Below, one piece after another: positions 36,403-48,050 of a stretch of 64,000 nucleotides of DNA. How positions within the stretch are numbered: position 1 is the first letter of the stretch; each line of letters starts with the position of its first letter. The stretch is from Luzula sylvatica (Eukaryota > Streptophyta > Magnoliopsida > Poales > Juncaceae). The notes below the pieces were generated by a model that saw nothing but the letters and a program-made list of their open reading frames with translations, was not told where the DNA came from and did not search any database. The stretch lies in assembly GCA_946800325.1 (NCBI GenBank), contig OX326957.1, forward strand, positions 55,667,477-55,731,476, in the 5' to 3' direction. Both the position numbers and the translations under genes were made by a program.

Positions 36403-39400
36403 TTAATTCGGAAATCTCGTCCACGTAGTAGCTAATTCGCAGGCTTTGAGGGCTACTACTGTTGGCGTCGCGGTAGTTTGTTGAAATATTCGGCGATTTC
36501 TTTCTTTCCAAATTTCCCATGAAGTGGCGAGACAAAGCGTTTTCCAATTCCCCCTCTCTTCCTTTGTTGTGTTGCGTATTTGTCCACTCCATACCTCTTG
36601 AAAAGTTTCCGTTGTCATAAAAGACCAAGTCGTTCCTAGGCTAGGGTTTATCCTACCCCAAGTAGTTTGAGTGAATGAACAATAGATTAGGAGGTGGTCT
36701 CTCGATTCTTGATGTTGTTGGCAAAGGCTACATATCGGTGTGTTTGGCCAACCTTTCTTGATAAGAACATCGGCCGTGTTTAGACGGTTGTGGAGAACTA
36801 TCCACAAAAAGAACCGTGTTTTCATCGGTGCTCTTGTACTCCATACCTCCTTTTGCCACGAGTTCAAAATTCCGGGATTTCTCATGAATAAGTATGAAGA
36901 TTTGGTCGTGAATAGCCCCGTGGGCGTCCATCTCCACGTCACGCTGTTGTCACTTGGGCTGGTATTAGTGGATGTGCGGTATTGAGGTAAAAGTTTCTTG
37001 AGCTCTTTATTCAGGGAGGAAAGAATCACCGTGGAGCCTTGTTCTATGTTACTCGAGAGCTCGAATCCGTAAAGCAATCTCATATACTTTGTCCATATAT
37101 TGTTAGGGTCATTGTCTAACTTCCAAAGGAATTTTTGGAGCAAAGCATCATTCATAGTTTGGAGGTGTAAAATTCCTAGGCCTCCGTACTTTTGTGGTAG
37201 GCAAACCGTTTCCCAATTAATGAGGCTTTTGCCGGCTTTATAGGTATCTTGCCCATTCCATAGGAAGGCTCGCATTAGGCATTCGATTTGGTTTGAAACC
37301 CATCTAGGCAATTTATTGACTTGCATTTGGTATATTGGTATGGAACTAAGGGTGGCCTTTAGTAGCGTTATCCGTCCTCCGAAGGATAGTAATCTCCCTT
37401 TCCAAGAGGCTATATGATTTTGGATTTTCGAGATTAATGGGAGATAAGATTGTTTGTTCGGTTTCTTATAGGTTAGGGGGATACCAAGATAGTTAATTGG
37501 GAATTCTTTCTTGGGACAACCAAGAATGCTTTGTATAGTGTCATGAAGGTCTCGCGGAATACCTATAGGCGTAAACGAACTTTTTTGCCTATTAATTTCA
37601 AGACCCGTAATTTTCGTAAATAGATCGAATATATGTGAGATGATTTTTAAGTTGGAGGGAGTAGCCTCAACAAAGACTATTGTATCATCCGCGTATTGGA
37701 GAAGTGGTGTTTGGATCGGGAAGGTGTTTGAGATAAGGGGAGCCACTTGTCTTATCATATCTTGAAGCACATCCACGGCTAGATCGAATAAGAGGGGTGA
37801 TAGGGGGTCACCTTGGCGTAGCCCCCTTTTGTGCGGGAAGTACGTTGATAAGGTGCCGTTTATCTTGATCGCGGAAGAGGAAGAGGTTAGTAAGTTATTA
37901 ATCCAAACTAACCATTTGGGCGGGAATCCTTTGGTGTGTAGAAGTTTTTGGAGGAAATCCCAAGAAATTGTGTCAAATGCCTTCTTAAAATCTATCTTGA
38001 TTATTACCGATGGTACTTTTTTTATATGGTGGAAGTGAAGGATCTCTTTGGCACACGCATATGAGTCGATGATAGATCTATTTTTAAGAAAAGCCGTTTG
38101 GTGATCATCTACGATTTCCTTGAGTTTGGGTTGTAACCGGGAGGCCAATAATTTGGTGATGATCTTTATGGGCGTGGAGATTACACTTATTGGTCGGAAA
38201 TCGTCTAGAAAGACCGGTTCCGTTTTCTTTGGGATTAGTGTGATCGTTGCTTTGTTCAAGGTTTGAAGAGAAATGTTGTTGTCGAAGAAGTCGTTAAAGA
38301 GGTTGAGCAAATCTTGCTTCATCGTTGGCCACAATTTTTGTATAAATTCAATTGGGAGACCATCCGGCCCCACCGATTTCCCCTTATTCATTTCCTTAAT
38401 TGTTTGAAGGATTTCATCTTCATTAAAAGGGGCGTCTAGGTCCCTAAGCAAGGTCGAAAATTGGTTGGGTGGGATGATACTCGTTGGTTCCCAATTGGTT
38501 GCTATAGGGGAGGTAGAGCCAATGATGTTCTTGTAATAAGCGAGGAAGTGCTCCAAGATCTCTTGCGAGTTAGTTATCTCTCCGCTATTTGAATGTACTT
38601 TGTGGATGGTGTTGCGCCTCTTTCTAGACGACGCTATGGCATGAAAATAAGCGGTGTTTCGGTCCCCTAATTTAAGCCATGTTATGGAGGATCGTTGTTG
38701 CCATTTGGATTCTTCAAGAAGGTTGATTTCATATGCTTTTTTCTTGAGCTCTATCCGGAGCTTGCCTTCGTGTTGATGTAGCGTTCGGGATTCTTCAATC
38801 CAATCTAAGAGGTTGATGCATTGTAAGGTGTTTTCCTTATTTCGTTTGTTTTATTTTTCGTTTTCTTTGGCCCATTTATTTAACTTGGCCCAAGTTTTAT
38901 TGATCTTATAGAGAAAGTTGGTTGCGGAGTTGTTGTGAAGAACGTTTGTCCCCCAATTATCGTGAAATAATAGTATGGCCGTTGGATTTTGTAACCATGC
39001 TCTTTCAAAATTCTTAATCTTTGGTTCTCTTATAGGAGAGAGTTTCTCGATTGATATTTTAAGGGGAAGATGGTCCGATGTTACCGTATTCAACGGCTTT
39101 AGGTGGAAGGAAAGGTTCAAAGGGATCAAATGGTGAGAAAAGAACGCTCGATCAAGTCTAGAAAAAGTTGGGATTTGCCTTTTGCTCGAGTATGTGAACT
39201 TACGTCCTTGTAGTTGGATTTCTTCAAGTTGTAGGTCATTTATTGTTCGGTTAAAAGCCATTATATCCGTGAGTAGGTGGTTTGATCCCGTTGATTCGTC
39301 AATTGCTCGTATTGTGTTAAAGTCTCCAACCATTAACCATGGTAGATTATTTGGGTTAAGAGATAAGAGTTCGAGGAAGAAATCATTCTTGAGCCCGTCG

Positions 39401-39755
39401 TTCGTTGGGCCGTAAACATTAGATAGGAGGAAGGTGAAACCATTTGGTAGCGAGAGTGTCGTATTGAGAGAGAAGTTAAGGGAAGAGGAATTTAGTAGAG
39501 AGAAATCATTGGACCAAGAGGTCATCATGCCCCCTTTAGATCTATTGGCTTGTTTGAATTCGACATTATTAATTGGGTGTGGGCATACGGATCTCATATA
39601 AAATTTTTTTTTGGGGAATCCCATTTAGTCTCTTGTAGACAAATAATATTACAATGCGCATCTCGTACCACATTTTTAACTAATTTGCATTTGTCTACAT
39701 TTCCTAGACCCCGCACATTCCACGACAAAATAGAGAGAAAATTAAAAAGCGTCAT
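36403..39755 (-). pseudogene. LINE ORF2: endonuclease-reverse transcriptase, two lesions
   Basis: The N-terminal AP-endonuclease begins in one frame (39755-39625, with SWNVRGLG and CLQETK) and shifts at a nine-A run next to 39607. It continues at 39624-38851 with VYGPTNDG, VGDFNTI, SRLDRAFF and the catalytic SDHLPL. A single TAA (38853-38851) interrupts the frame, which then runs on without change through FRPISVI, the IDFKKAFDTISW block, the LRQGDPLSPLLF block and the YADD active site (37697-37686). The C terminus has a zf-RVT His/Cys motif (CSLC...HLLIYC near 36.7 kb) and ends at 36403. The enzyme would nick target DNA and copy the LINE RNA from the nick. Apart from the two lesions all catalytic motifs are present. 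Confidence 0.93.
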
Positions 39756-39815
39756 AAATAAACTTTAACAAGAAAAGAGAGCGTATCTAGCTCGGGATGG
39801 TCACATAAACGAGGA

Positions 39816-41129
39816 CTACATATAGTACTCCTCTTCCTCTCCATAGTCGACTTGTTGAGAGGTTGTGTCTTCGAAGTCAAACTTCAAGTGAGAGTCATTT
39901 GGCAAAGAAGCTGTACGAAAAGCACATAAATTAGCGGAGTTATCACTATCACTTATCTGTTTATTAATTTGTAGGGAACACGAGCCAATTATTCTATTCA
40001 ATTTTTTCTTTGATTTTTTTGACTTTAATACTGGCTCGGATATTGAATTTTTAGTTGGTGATAACTGCTGAGCCTGCATTGAGGGATTAGTAACAGTTCC
40101 CAATTGAGCCAAATGGGTGTCTATTATACCATTGTCCAGCCCACAAAGCATGTTAATTTTTTTAATAACATCGAAATGTAGTGGGCTTTGATCTAACTTT
40201 TCAATTTCTAAAAGCTTCAGAATTTTGTTTGGTGGGCCCTTTACAACCGAATGGCCTTGAGGCTCTTTTGACTTCTTTTGTTTGCCTTTCATTGGCTTTA
40301 TGGATCTATTAAGTTCTTTGTTTAATTTGTCTTTGCAATTCTTCTTAACTAATGGGTTTAGTTCAAGTTTTTTCTTAATTTTTAAATTCTTTTTAATGGA
40401 TCGGAGAGTTTGGTTGAAAATCACAGGGACCATAACTGGAGGGGGAGCAATTTTCTTTTTTGTTTTATTAGAACTAGGTAATAAATGCTGTGATATAGGG
40501 GTACCTTTTCTAGAGCCTCCTCCCTCCTCGAGTCCTCTTTTGGCAATGGCAGGCGCGTGGGAGCTGACGCCTCTCTGAGAGCACTCGTCCTGTTTCTCGA
40601 TGTGGTATTCTTTCTGCTGACTTCCCAAAATGGGGGCTGTGAAACCTGGCGGCCTAGAACAGTCCGACTGCGATGTCTGCACTTTCCCTGATTGGTGTGG
40701 AATCACGGACGTGGGATTTGGCGAGATAGTGTCCAGCTCCGGTGAAGTGGAATGGAGATCTCCCGTCGGATGCGGAGACATCGTCAGTGCTACCGTTTTC
40801 AGTTTTTTTGTTGCCGGTGATAGTTTGTTCTTACCACCAAAAACCAGGGGAGCGAGAGCGTCCTTCTCTGCCGACGGGGGAGCGAGTTGCCAAAGCTTGA
40901 GTAAGGTCTGGTCAATTGGAGCTCGTTCTGACATGGATTCTTCGAGCTCTCTAGCTTGTGATGATGTGAGAACGTCGGGATGGGGATTCGAATGAGGTGG
41001 GGATTCGACTGAAGTGTGAGAGTATTGGGACTTGGTTTTCGATTGATAAGATGGAGGAGAAGGCTTACGGTAGTTGATTTCGTTGTACAAACAATCGAAG
41101 AATTGTTCATTTGGTGTCGCTTCCGGTGG
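39816..41129 (-). pseudogene. LINE ORF1 remnant (no start codon)
   Basis: The frame is open from 41129 to the stop at 39816 (about 437 codons) but lacks an ATG at its start, because the element is truncated just upstream. The product is rich in Ser, Pro, Lys and Thr, with basic stretches (for example IKKNLKIKKKLELNPLVKKN), and looks disordered. The RNA-binding domain (DUF4283-like) and zinc knuckle usual in plant L1 ORF1 proteins are not visible; they may have been on the missing 5' part or never present. Assignment rests on its position 5' of ORF2. Confidence 0.65.
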
Positions 41130-41160
41130 TCATTAATTAATTAATTAACATATGTTTTTT

Positions 41161-42198
41161 AAACATGTCTTTTGTATGCTTCATAAATTTTGTTTGAGTT
41201 AAATGTTTCAAATTTGTTGAATTACATTAATTAATTAACACAATTTTAACACACTTCCATTAATTACTAATATGATTAATAATTACAATAAACTGATAAA
41301 TTGGACAACTATTATCTCTAGTTAATTATTAACATATAGAGTAATTAACATTAATGTTGGATAATACTAAAAAGTTTTCTAATTTAAAATAAAAATATAT
41401 TGAAACTTAATTAATTAATTATTCATATAAAACTATCAATTTACCCACCCCTTTATTTTACACCTATCGTTGAGACTCCTCATGAATTCACATCATCATA
41501 CTTATCATGATTATTAATCATTATATTGTGTGATGTGGTTTCATCATGTACATTAATATTATTATATTTGATCACGGAAGTTGTTGCACAAAATGGTTTA
41601 CAATGGTTGATAATACTCGTCGGTGCATTGTGCAGAAAGGAGGTAATAGAGAATGCACGGAAGTTGTTGCGCAAAATGGTTCGTCCTCTGTTCTCAAGTA
41701 TATCTCTGTTTAGTCTTCTCTATTTTATTTATGTTAACTTGCATATATTATCATTGTTTAATTGAGCTTAATTGGGGTCTAAAGCTAATCGAGGACTCGT
41801 TTGAGGCTTAAAATATCAAGATTCCCGGAATAATATTTATAAATACGAAGATACTACATTAAGTTCTCATACTCATATTAATATTAGTAATACTTTATCA
41901 TTCCTCATGAATTTCGATGAACTATCAAGGCAAATAGTTGAGAAACAAATTCAGAAGAGAAAAACTAATCAAATCGAAGAATTTGTGATAATTATGCGAA
42001 GTTTATAATATTTTGCCTTAAATAGATAGTCTAAATTAGAGATTCACCAATAACAGATACTCAAAATAACACGAATGGCCTTTATATGCACTCAAAATCA
42101 TTCAATCATTATGGTAATTTGCTAACTCATTGCCGTACTTATTAAATTGGACGTACCTCTCATCCCAAATCAGCACTCATACATATCATTAATTGGTA
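41161..42198. other. AT-rich intergenic DNA, FANCL 3' flank
   Basis: No gene recognised. GTTGTTGCACAAAATGGTT and GTTGTTGCGCAAAATGGTT at about 41581 and 41662 form a short direct repeat. The stretch left of 42198 should contain the FANCL 3'UTR. Confidence 0.4.
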
Positions 42199-44050
42199 TC
42201 AGTCATTGGTTTTAACTGCCACGGGTTCTGAACAATACGGGCAATTCCCAAATAGCACATCAAATGACCTGCACATAAAGACGAAACCAAACTTAACAAT
42301 CATGTCGTTAATCAAACAAAAATGGTATTATTAAATTTGAGCATACTTACTGTCTAGTAGTGGTGATTGACCGCAACCAATCCCTGAGACATAACGTATG
42401 AAAATCTCTCTTGCAATTAGGATTTTCACACGCATAATCCGGTTCGCGTCCACTATCCGTTCCGAGCTCATCGTCTAAAAATGAACAACAAAATTGAAAT
42501 CAAATTATCATGATAAATATTAAGAGATGTTAATTTTGGAAGTACCAATGGGGAGATATTGGCCATAGCAAATTCCACAATCTAGGGTTTCGTCTTCCTT
42601 TTGAGTAATGTTTTTAGTAGATGGCGAAGGCAATTCAATCTCTAATGATTTTGCTAGATTTGTATCGAATTGCTCGTCGAGGTTCCTTCATTTCATGTGA
42701 GTGTGTTAAATAAATTAGATATACAATGAGGAAATAACAGAGAGATAAAACAAGAGCTTGTTAAGATTAGTTACCATTTTTTGCTATTTCTTTTCCAATT
42801 TTTTAGCAATTGATCAACTTTTTGGTCTGGCCCGAAAAATCTAGACCTGTATCGAATTAAATAATTGCAAATTTAACCCGGTTTTTCTCTCTTTTTTTTT
42901 TTTTAATTTCTCGAAAGAAAATTTTACTCGGGAAGGGAGTTAGGTTTGTATGGGTTTATGCATATCAACACAGAGCAAGCATCGCCTAAATGAATTGTAT
43001 ATAATAAATAATTAGCATAGTAGTTAAAATTATGAGTATGTATTTCATTAACCAAAAAGGAAATAGGTACAAAAATTTTACCAAGTGAAATGTGACGATG
43101 AGTTGTAGAAAAAGATGACTCTTTTGGATTAACAACACAGAGATTCTTGTCTATGCATTCGATTGTGGACCATAAATCTTGTAATTTGCTCAAATGCTAT
43201 TTTTATAATCGATAAAAGGAAATATGGTAAAATAATTGCGCAATAAAGAGAATAAAAAAACGAGTACTTGAATTTTTCGAAGTTTCTTGTACCTTGTGGA
43301 ATTGATTAACGATATCTTTTAATCTTGATGAAGTTGACCACTCTATTTTTGGTATATACGGCAAGTCCTAAAATTGATCAAATAATTTATGACAAAAGAA
43401 TTGTTCATTTTTGGGCTTATTAATAAACATACTAAATCAAGGAAATAACTAACAGCGTTAATTGAGGGAGAAGATTGGGGGTAGCTTTCTGGCAATATTA
43501 TCTCCATTAAATGGGACCGTCCCTTCTCATCTCTGAAAAAAATAAGGAAATTTTAGAATATCATAAAATCAGCTTTTCGAAGGTTTTTAAACATGAAGTA
43601 ATTACAGTACTAATTGTGAAAAAAATTAGTTAAAATTCTTACAAGATGCGAAATGTAAGAGAAGAAAGGTTTTTGTCTGCTTTTATCAGGTACTTCCAAC
43701 CAATTTCTTCAATCTATCCACGTAAAAAAAATTGGGCCATAAATCAAACAAAGTTATTTCAATTCACAATTCAGATTCTCTATGTATTGTGAAACTAAGA
43801 ATGGGCATTCCATCAAACATTTCACATAATAGTTACCAATGTGGTATTTCCTCGAACACTTTGCATACGAGTTATCGGTGGGGGCATTTCATCGAACACT
43901 TTGCATATCAGTTATGAGAGGGGCATTTCATCGAACACATTGCATATGAATATCAGTTATGACTTATGAGTGGGGAATTTCATCAAACACTTTGCATACC
44001 TGGGAGAAGATAGAGCGGTACCAAGCAGGCGGCAAATAACAAGAGTTCAT
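42199..44050 (-). CDS. FANCL: FANCL, Fanconi anaemia-type E3 ubiquitin ligase, ten exons
   Basis: FANCL is the RING E3 that monoubiquitinates FANCD2 (with FANCI) in nuclear crosslink repair; in plants it is tied to recombination. Exons on the minus strand: 44050-44000, 43713-43643, 43532-43454, 43367-43293, 43196-43082, 42985-42928, 42846-42775, 42685-42546, 42474-42351, 42268-42199. They total 855 bp with all phases matching, giving 284 residues. The start reads MNSCYLPPAWYRSIFSQ. Residues about 18-174 form the double-RWD (URD) region (IEEIGW, ILPESYP, CIDKNLCVVNP, INPYKPNSLPES). The C-terminal RING has C210, C213, C236, C241, H246, C249, C271 and C274 and ends FGNCPYCSEPVAVKTND. The N-terminal ELF domain of animal FANCL is absent. 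Introns are short (about 70-290 bp), all GT/AG. No lesion seen. Confidence 0.92.
43800..44000. repeat. Minisatellite in FANCL intron 1
   Basis: Five copies of CATTTCATCGAACACTTTGCATA with GAGTTATCRGTGGGGG-like linkers, spaced 38-54 bases, from about 43804 to 43997. The last copy ends at the intron 1 donor itself. On the coding strand each copy could read VFDEMP, but the copies are not in one frame and lie within the intron. Confidence 0.85.
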
Positions 44051-44098
44051 GCTGTGAATGTGAACTAAGTTTACGCATTACCCGAATTTCGCTCTTTA

Positions 44099-44160
44099 CC
44101 TGGGAGAAGAAAGAGCGGTACAGAAAAACGAAAAATATAGAAGCCCATAACAAGAGCCCA
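44099..44160 (-). repeat. Partial duplicate of FANCL exon 1 with its splice donor
   Basis: The minus strand reads GGGCTCTTGTTATGGGCT, then TGTACCGCTCTTTCTTCTCC and CAG followed by GTAAAG. This is a diverged copy of the exon 1 segment and donor at 44050-44000, about 98 bases upstream. It encodes YRSFFSQ in place of YRSIFSQ. It may be 5'UTR, or a decayed or alternative first exon. Confidence 0.7.
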
Positions 44161-44842
44161 TTTAAGCCGATTAAATGAGCCCATAATAATATTTGCAATA
44201 AAATGATTGTGAATTTATTTTTTATTAGAATAAATTTTGCATTGACAAATGTTGGTGATATTTTGCAGGGGTATTATTGTATTAATGATATTTCCCTTTT
44301 ACAAAGAGGTTTTAGATGGTATAAATTTTGAGATTTTGAAGGGGTACAGATGAAATTGTGCCGTTTTCTTATATAATTTTACTATAATTTATTGTCTTGA
44401 ACTAATCCAAACTTAGGAAATATATAAGATATTATGTTATATGGGTCCATGATGAAGCAAGCCATGTAAACAAATTTTAATTTGCTGATGTGTACTTATT
44501 GTATTGTGTGGGATAATATATTAATAATTGTGGATCTTCATGCCAGATCATAATTTCACACGTTGAGGACCCCATGATATGATAATATTACATTTTTTCC
44601 TGTTTATTAATTGCTTTTAAAATTATATTTTTCCATTTTATTGGGAGCCAATGAAAGTGATAGCTAGTAACAATGAAGAAATAAGTCTTCATTCCTAAAC
44701 CGGCAATCTTTATTTAAAGAGAAAATTTGCAAATGTACCCATTGGATTGTTTCAAATTGCACAAAAACCTAAATGTTATTGCAAATTGATGGAAGTGATG
44801 GTATGAAAGACACATTATCAGTGCCGTTGCAATTTAGCATAG
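44161..44842. other. FANCL upstream region
   Basis: AT-rich DNA expected to hold the FANCL promoter. No certain TATA box; no other gene seen. Confidence 0.4.
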
Positions 44843-45085
44843 GAGAATGTTGCTCTTCCCCCACTGCACGTCCCCCACAACTCTTGATGTGCTGGCTATG
44901 AATTAACACCCTATAAATTAACACCTAAACATGAGTTAACATCAAAATTTGCGTGTTATTTATATTATGTTATGATTTAACATCAAATTAAGGTGTTAAG
45001 TCATGTATTTGTGTGTTAATTTTTAGTGGTGACACGTCATCAAGAGTGGTGGGGGATGATAGTGGGGGGATGTACATCATCACTC
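44843..45085. mobile_element. MITE with CCCCCAC-rich inverted ends
   Basis: Left end GAGAATGTTGCTCTTCCCCC... and right end ...GGGGGATGTACATCATCACTC are imperfect inverted repeats. The ACTCTTGATG and AATTAACAC blocks are shared in inverse order, so the 243-bp unit folds back. GCATAG flanks it on both sides (44837-44842 and 45086-45091). No coding capacity; superfamily uncertain. Confidence 0.75.
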
Positions 45086-45091
45086 GCATAG

Positions 45092-46266
45092 CATAATTGA
45101 TGTAGTAGTTCCTCTTTGAAAATTGATGTTATGTTATTTTAAATGAAGTTGCAAGTTTAGTCCCTTTGCTTCAAATCTTGAACAATGTGACTTGTCCCCT
45201 TGAACAATGAAAAGTATATATGTATATTGACAATTGGTTAGTTATATGGTTTTGAAAATGAATACTTAGGATAGAATATTGCCACCAAATGTACTTGGAA
45301 AAAAATAAATTATCTGTTATGTTTCCAATGAACACACAACTAGGCCTGGCAACTAGGAGGTATTTTTACGTTTGTTCTTCATAAATCAATAATTAGATTA
45401 CACAATCTAATTATTGAGTTGCCTACGTAGTTAATTATGAATCAATTATCATTGAGAATAATCTCTCATTATGTAGTAGAACAATTAGATTCCATGCTCT
45501 GAAAATAAGAAACTTGACACTAAAAAGATAATAATAAATAGTTCACCTCAAATACACTTAATACATCAGATAAGGGTACATTTATTTTTTATACATCTAA
45601 CATTACACAACAAAAGTTGAAGAATATATTCTCCTCACATCACAATAAACAATACAACAGAGAGTGATAAAACAAAAATAGAAATCCCCATATACAATTC
45701 TAGAAAAGGTTTTATAGTCTCTCAAACAAAAAAAAATGGCACCATTCTTTTCACACCTAAGCTTTTTGGGAACCTCGGTAAAAAAAAAAGATTGGAAGAA
45801 AAGGGAACAAGGTTTTCAAGACTTGCATCCCTTTATAAAAACAAATAGAAAAAAGAAAGGGCAACATGGGGAGAAAGGAAATATGATTTGAAAAATCAAA
45901 CTCCCCATGAGAAACCCTAGAAAAAAGATGATCATAAATTGATTTTACACGCTTCAATCTTCTCTCTCATGAAACATGGCTGACTAGGTCAATCATGCAA
46001 AAAAGAGTTTGAGAGAGAAGAAGAAAAATGAGATAATTAAGTACAAGGAGAAGGGTAAAATAGGAAGAAAAAAAAAACCCATCAAGCAAAAAACAAGCGA
46101 AAATGGTGCTCTTGAAATTTGAGAGACTAAAAACCTATTCAAGAAGAGATAGGGGTACTAAACTAGGAGTTTTTATAATCATTAACCCTAAATATCAAGG
46201 GTTAGTGAAAAAAAGGTGAAAGAAAGGAAACTAAACCCTGTATGTTGTTTGATCTTCTTTGGTTCC
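45092..46266. other. Intergenic; 3' flank of the bHLH gene
   Basis: AT-rich DNA without recognisable genes. The part at 45700-46266 probably includes the bHLH 3'UTR. The short frame at 45757-45957 looks random. Confidence 0.4.
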
Positions 46267-47650
46267 TCACATGAACTGCTTGAAAGTCGAGTTTAGCTTC
46301 TTCACAATATCTTTCACACTCATTGAAAACTCCTCTTCAACCTAAGCATAAAAATATTATAAACATCAAAGTTATTATTTTTGCAAGTGAACATGACTAA
46401 ATATGCAGAAAAACCCTAAACATAACTAAATTAACATTTTCGTATCTCTAAATACCTGCGCCATGGCAGTAATATCAAGAGATGAACCGGCAAACGGAAT
46501 CACGTTCGTGCTTGTAATACTAAGACCAAGTTTCTCTATCTCGTTCAAAGCCCTCACGAGGACACCTTTTCGGCTCTCACAATGGATTTTGATCAAGACT
46601 GTTCTATCAGACATTTTCGCCTCAATTTCTGGCAAACCATTTGACGAAGCATTATTATTATTGAAACTGTCGTCACAGGAGGAGTTGCTTTCTTCGTCTT
46701 CCTCGGAAGAGAGGCGAGATTTGTTGACTATGATGGCCGATTCGACAGTTTTTTTGGCGGCTTGAGTCTCTAGAACATCTACTTTTTCTTGGAGGTTTTT
46801 TAGGTACTTGATTGCATCTCCTAGCACTGAGGCCTTATCCATCTATACATGAATTAATGATATATTGAATTTAGAATTACTCAACTAAGTAAAACAAATC
46901 ACCAAATGAATTGCCTAAATTTCATATCGAAACACAAACAAAAGCTAATATTTCACAAATGGAAACAAACCTTTTTGAGGCCCGGAACGATCTTAGATAA
47001 TGCAATAAATCGCTGGCTCAATTTTTCTCTCCTCTTTCTCTCAGCCAAAATATGGTCTTGATTACTCGTGGTATAGTTCCCCGCCTTCTTCACGCCTTGA
47101 TCCCCTCCATTCATCATTGCATCATAGACCCTCTTATTATTATTGGCCTTGTTATTACTAGTCAATGTCACATCCATCTCCTGCTTTGGCTTAATACCCC
47201 CAGCAAGACCCCCGTAAACCCCGGCTTGAACTTTTTTTACCGCTTCTTGAGTACCGAAAGACAGAATAGTCGAAGAAGCGGTTTGTTCAGTGATACAAGA
47301 GTCCCAGCTATTTGTTTTCAGAATCTTTTTGGGCCTTTCGGGTGTGCTTTGAGGTGCAAACAGCTTTAGCGCGGTCGTTTTGTTCGTGTTGCTCTCTGAA
47401 GAGAGTGATTGGTTCAATTCTTGGTTTTGAGTCATGCCAAAGGCGACTGCTAATTGGTTTTCTGTCAATTGATCGAAGGAATCTCCTCGCCATTGGTGAA
47501 AGAAACTCGATTCATCAAACTCCTGCAGAAAATTTATTCATCAGTCTATTTGCACTTTGTGTGTGTTTACAACAGAGAGAGAGGGAGAGAGAGGGAGAGA
47601 GAAAGAGAGAGAGATCTTACCATATTATCAGAGAACCAGTGTGCCGCCAT
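46267..47650 (-). CDS. bHLH transcription factor, subgroup IVa type (bHLH18/19/20/25, NAI1-like), four exons
   Basis: Exons on the minus strand: 47650-47621 (MAAHWFSDNM), 47522-46971, 46842-46456 and 46341-46267. They total 1044 bp, all phase 0, giving 347 residues. The N terminus has the WFS and FDESSFFHQW phrases typical of the subgroup. The basic region HILAERKRREKLSQRF (about 165-180) has the His-Glu-Arg pattern of E-box/G-box binding. Helix 1 ends exon 2 (FIALSKIVPGLKK) and helix 2 starts exon 3 (MDKASVLGDAIKYLKNLQEK), then a leucine-zipper-like stretch. The C-terminal ACT-like domain spans about 270-347 (VLIKIHC...SLDITAMAQ joined to VEEEFSMSVKDIVKKLNS). Relatives act in jasmonate-linked, iron or ER-body responses; which applies here is unknown. 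Nuclear dimer expected. No lesion seen. Confidence 0.92.
47574..47614. repeat. GA-rich microsatellite in bHLH intron 1
   Basis: A GAGAGAGGGAGAGA-type tract near the donor end of intron 1. On the coding strand it is a CT-rich run just after the splice donor. Confidence 0.9.
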
Positions 47651-48050
47651 ATTTGAGTAATTTGATAACTTGGTTGATGAGTAAAGAGATGTACCTGCAA
47701 ATATAAGAAAACTAAAGTTGAGAAAATTTGGAATTGTATCACTTATATTGAAGAAAAGTAGGTCATGAACCAATAGCTTGGTACCAAGTGCTAATTGTAC
47801 ACTAGACTAGACTTGTTCAAAAGGAAGGGAAAACGAAAGAGAAAAAGAGCCAACCAATGGAGAGCTCCAACAAGTCCTTTTCCTTCACACAAATCAAAAG
47901 GTACAAGAGAGTTTCTCCACTTAAATAGATTAAGTGTGCGTATGTGTGTGTTTTAGGTGGGTGTGAACTTTAATGGTGAGTGGAGAAAGAACTATTGGGA
48001 TGGAGGCTTCAATCTCCCTCTCATTCTTTCTTTGGCTTTATAAAGAAGTG
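47651..48050 (-). promoter_or_regulatory. bHLH 5'UTR and promoter with TATA box
   Basis: The minus strand has TATAAAG (48042-48036) about 390 bases upstream of the ATG. A pyrimidine-rich tract and TTTGCAG acceptor (near 47700) precede the last 5'UTR piece, which suggests a 5'UTR intron. Positions of the transcription start and 5'UTR intron are inferred. Confidence 0.5.

Larger units (their letters stand above)
36272..41142 (-). mobile_element. L1-type LINE retrotransposon, 5'-truncated
   Basis: A non-LTR element on the minus strand with an ORF1 remnant, then endonuclease and reverse transcriptase. Its 3' end is a poly(A) tail (T run at 36266-36276). The target duplication AATTAACATATGTTTTTT is present at 36254-36271 and 41143-41160; the T run overlaps the tail, so the certain part is 12-18 bases. 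The length of about 4.9 kb and the missing ORF1 start suggest modest 5' truncation at insertion. One nonsense codon and one frameshift in ORF2 make it non-autonomous, yet decay is light, so insertion is fairly recent compared with other repeats here. Confidence 0.93.

Noticed and set aside
36740..36985. Plus-strand frames over the LINE (also 37829-38038, 39182-39415, 40282-40995)
   Set aside because: Antisense shadows of LINE ORF1 and ORF2.
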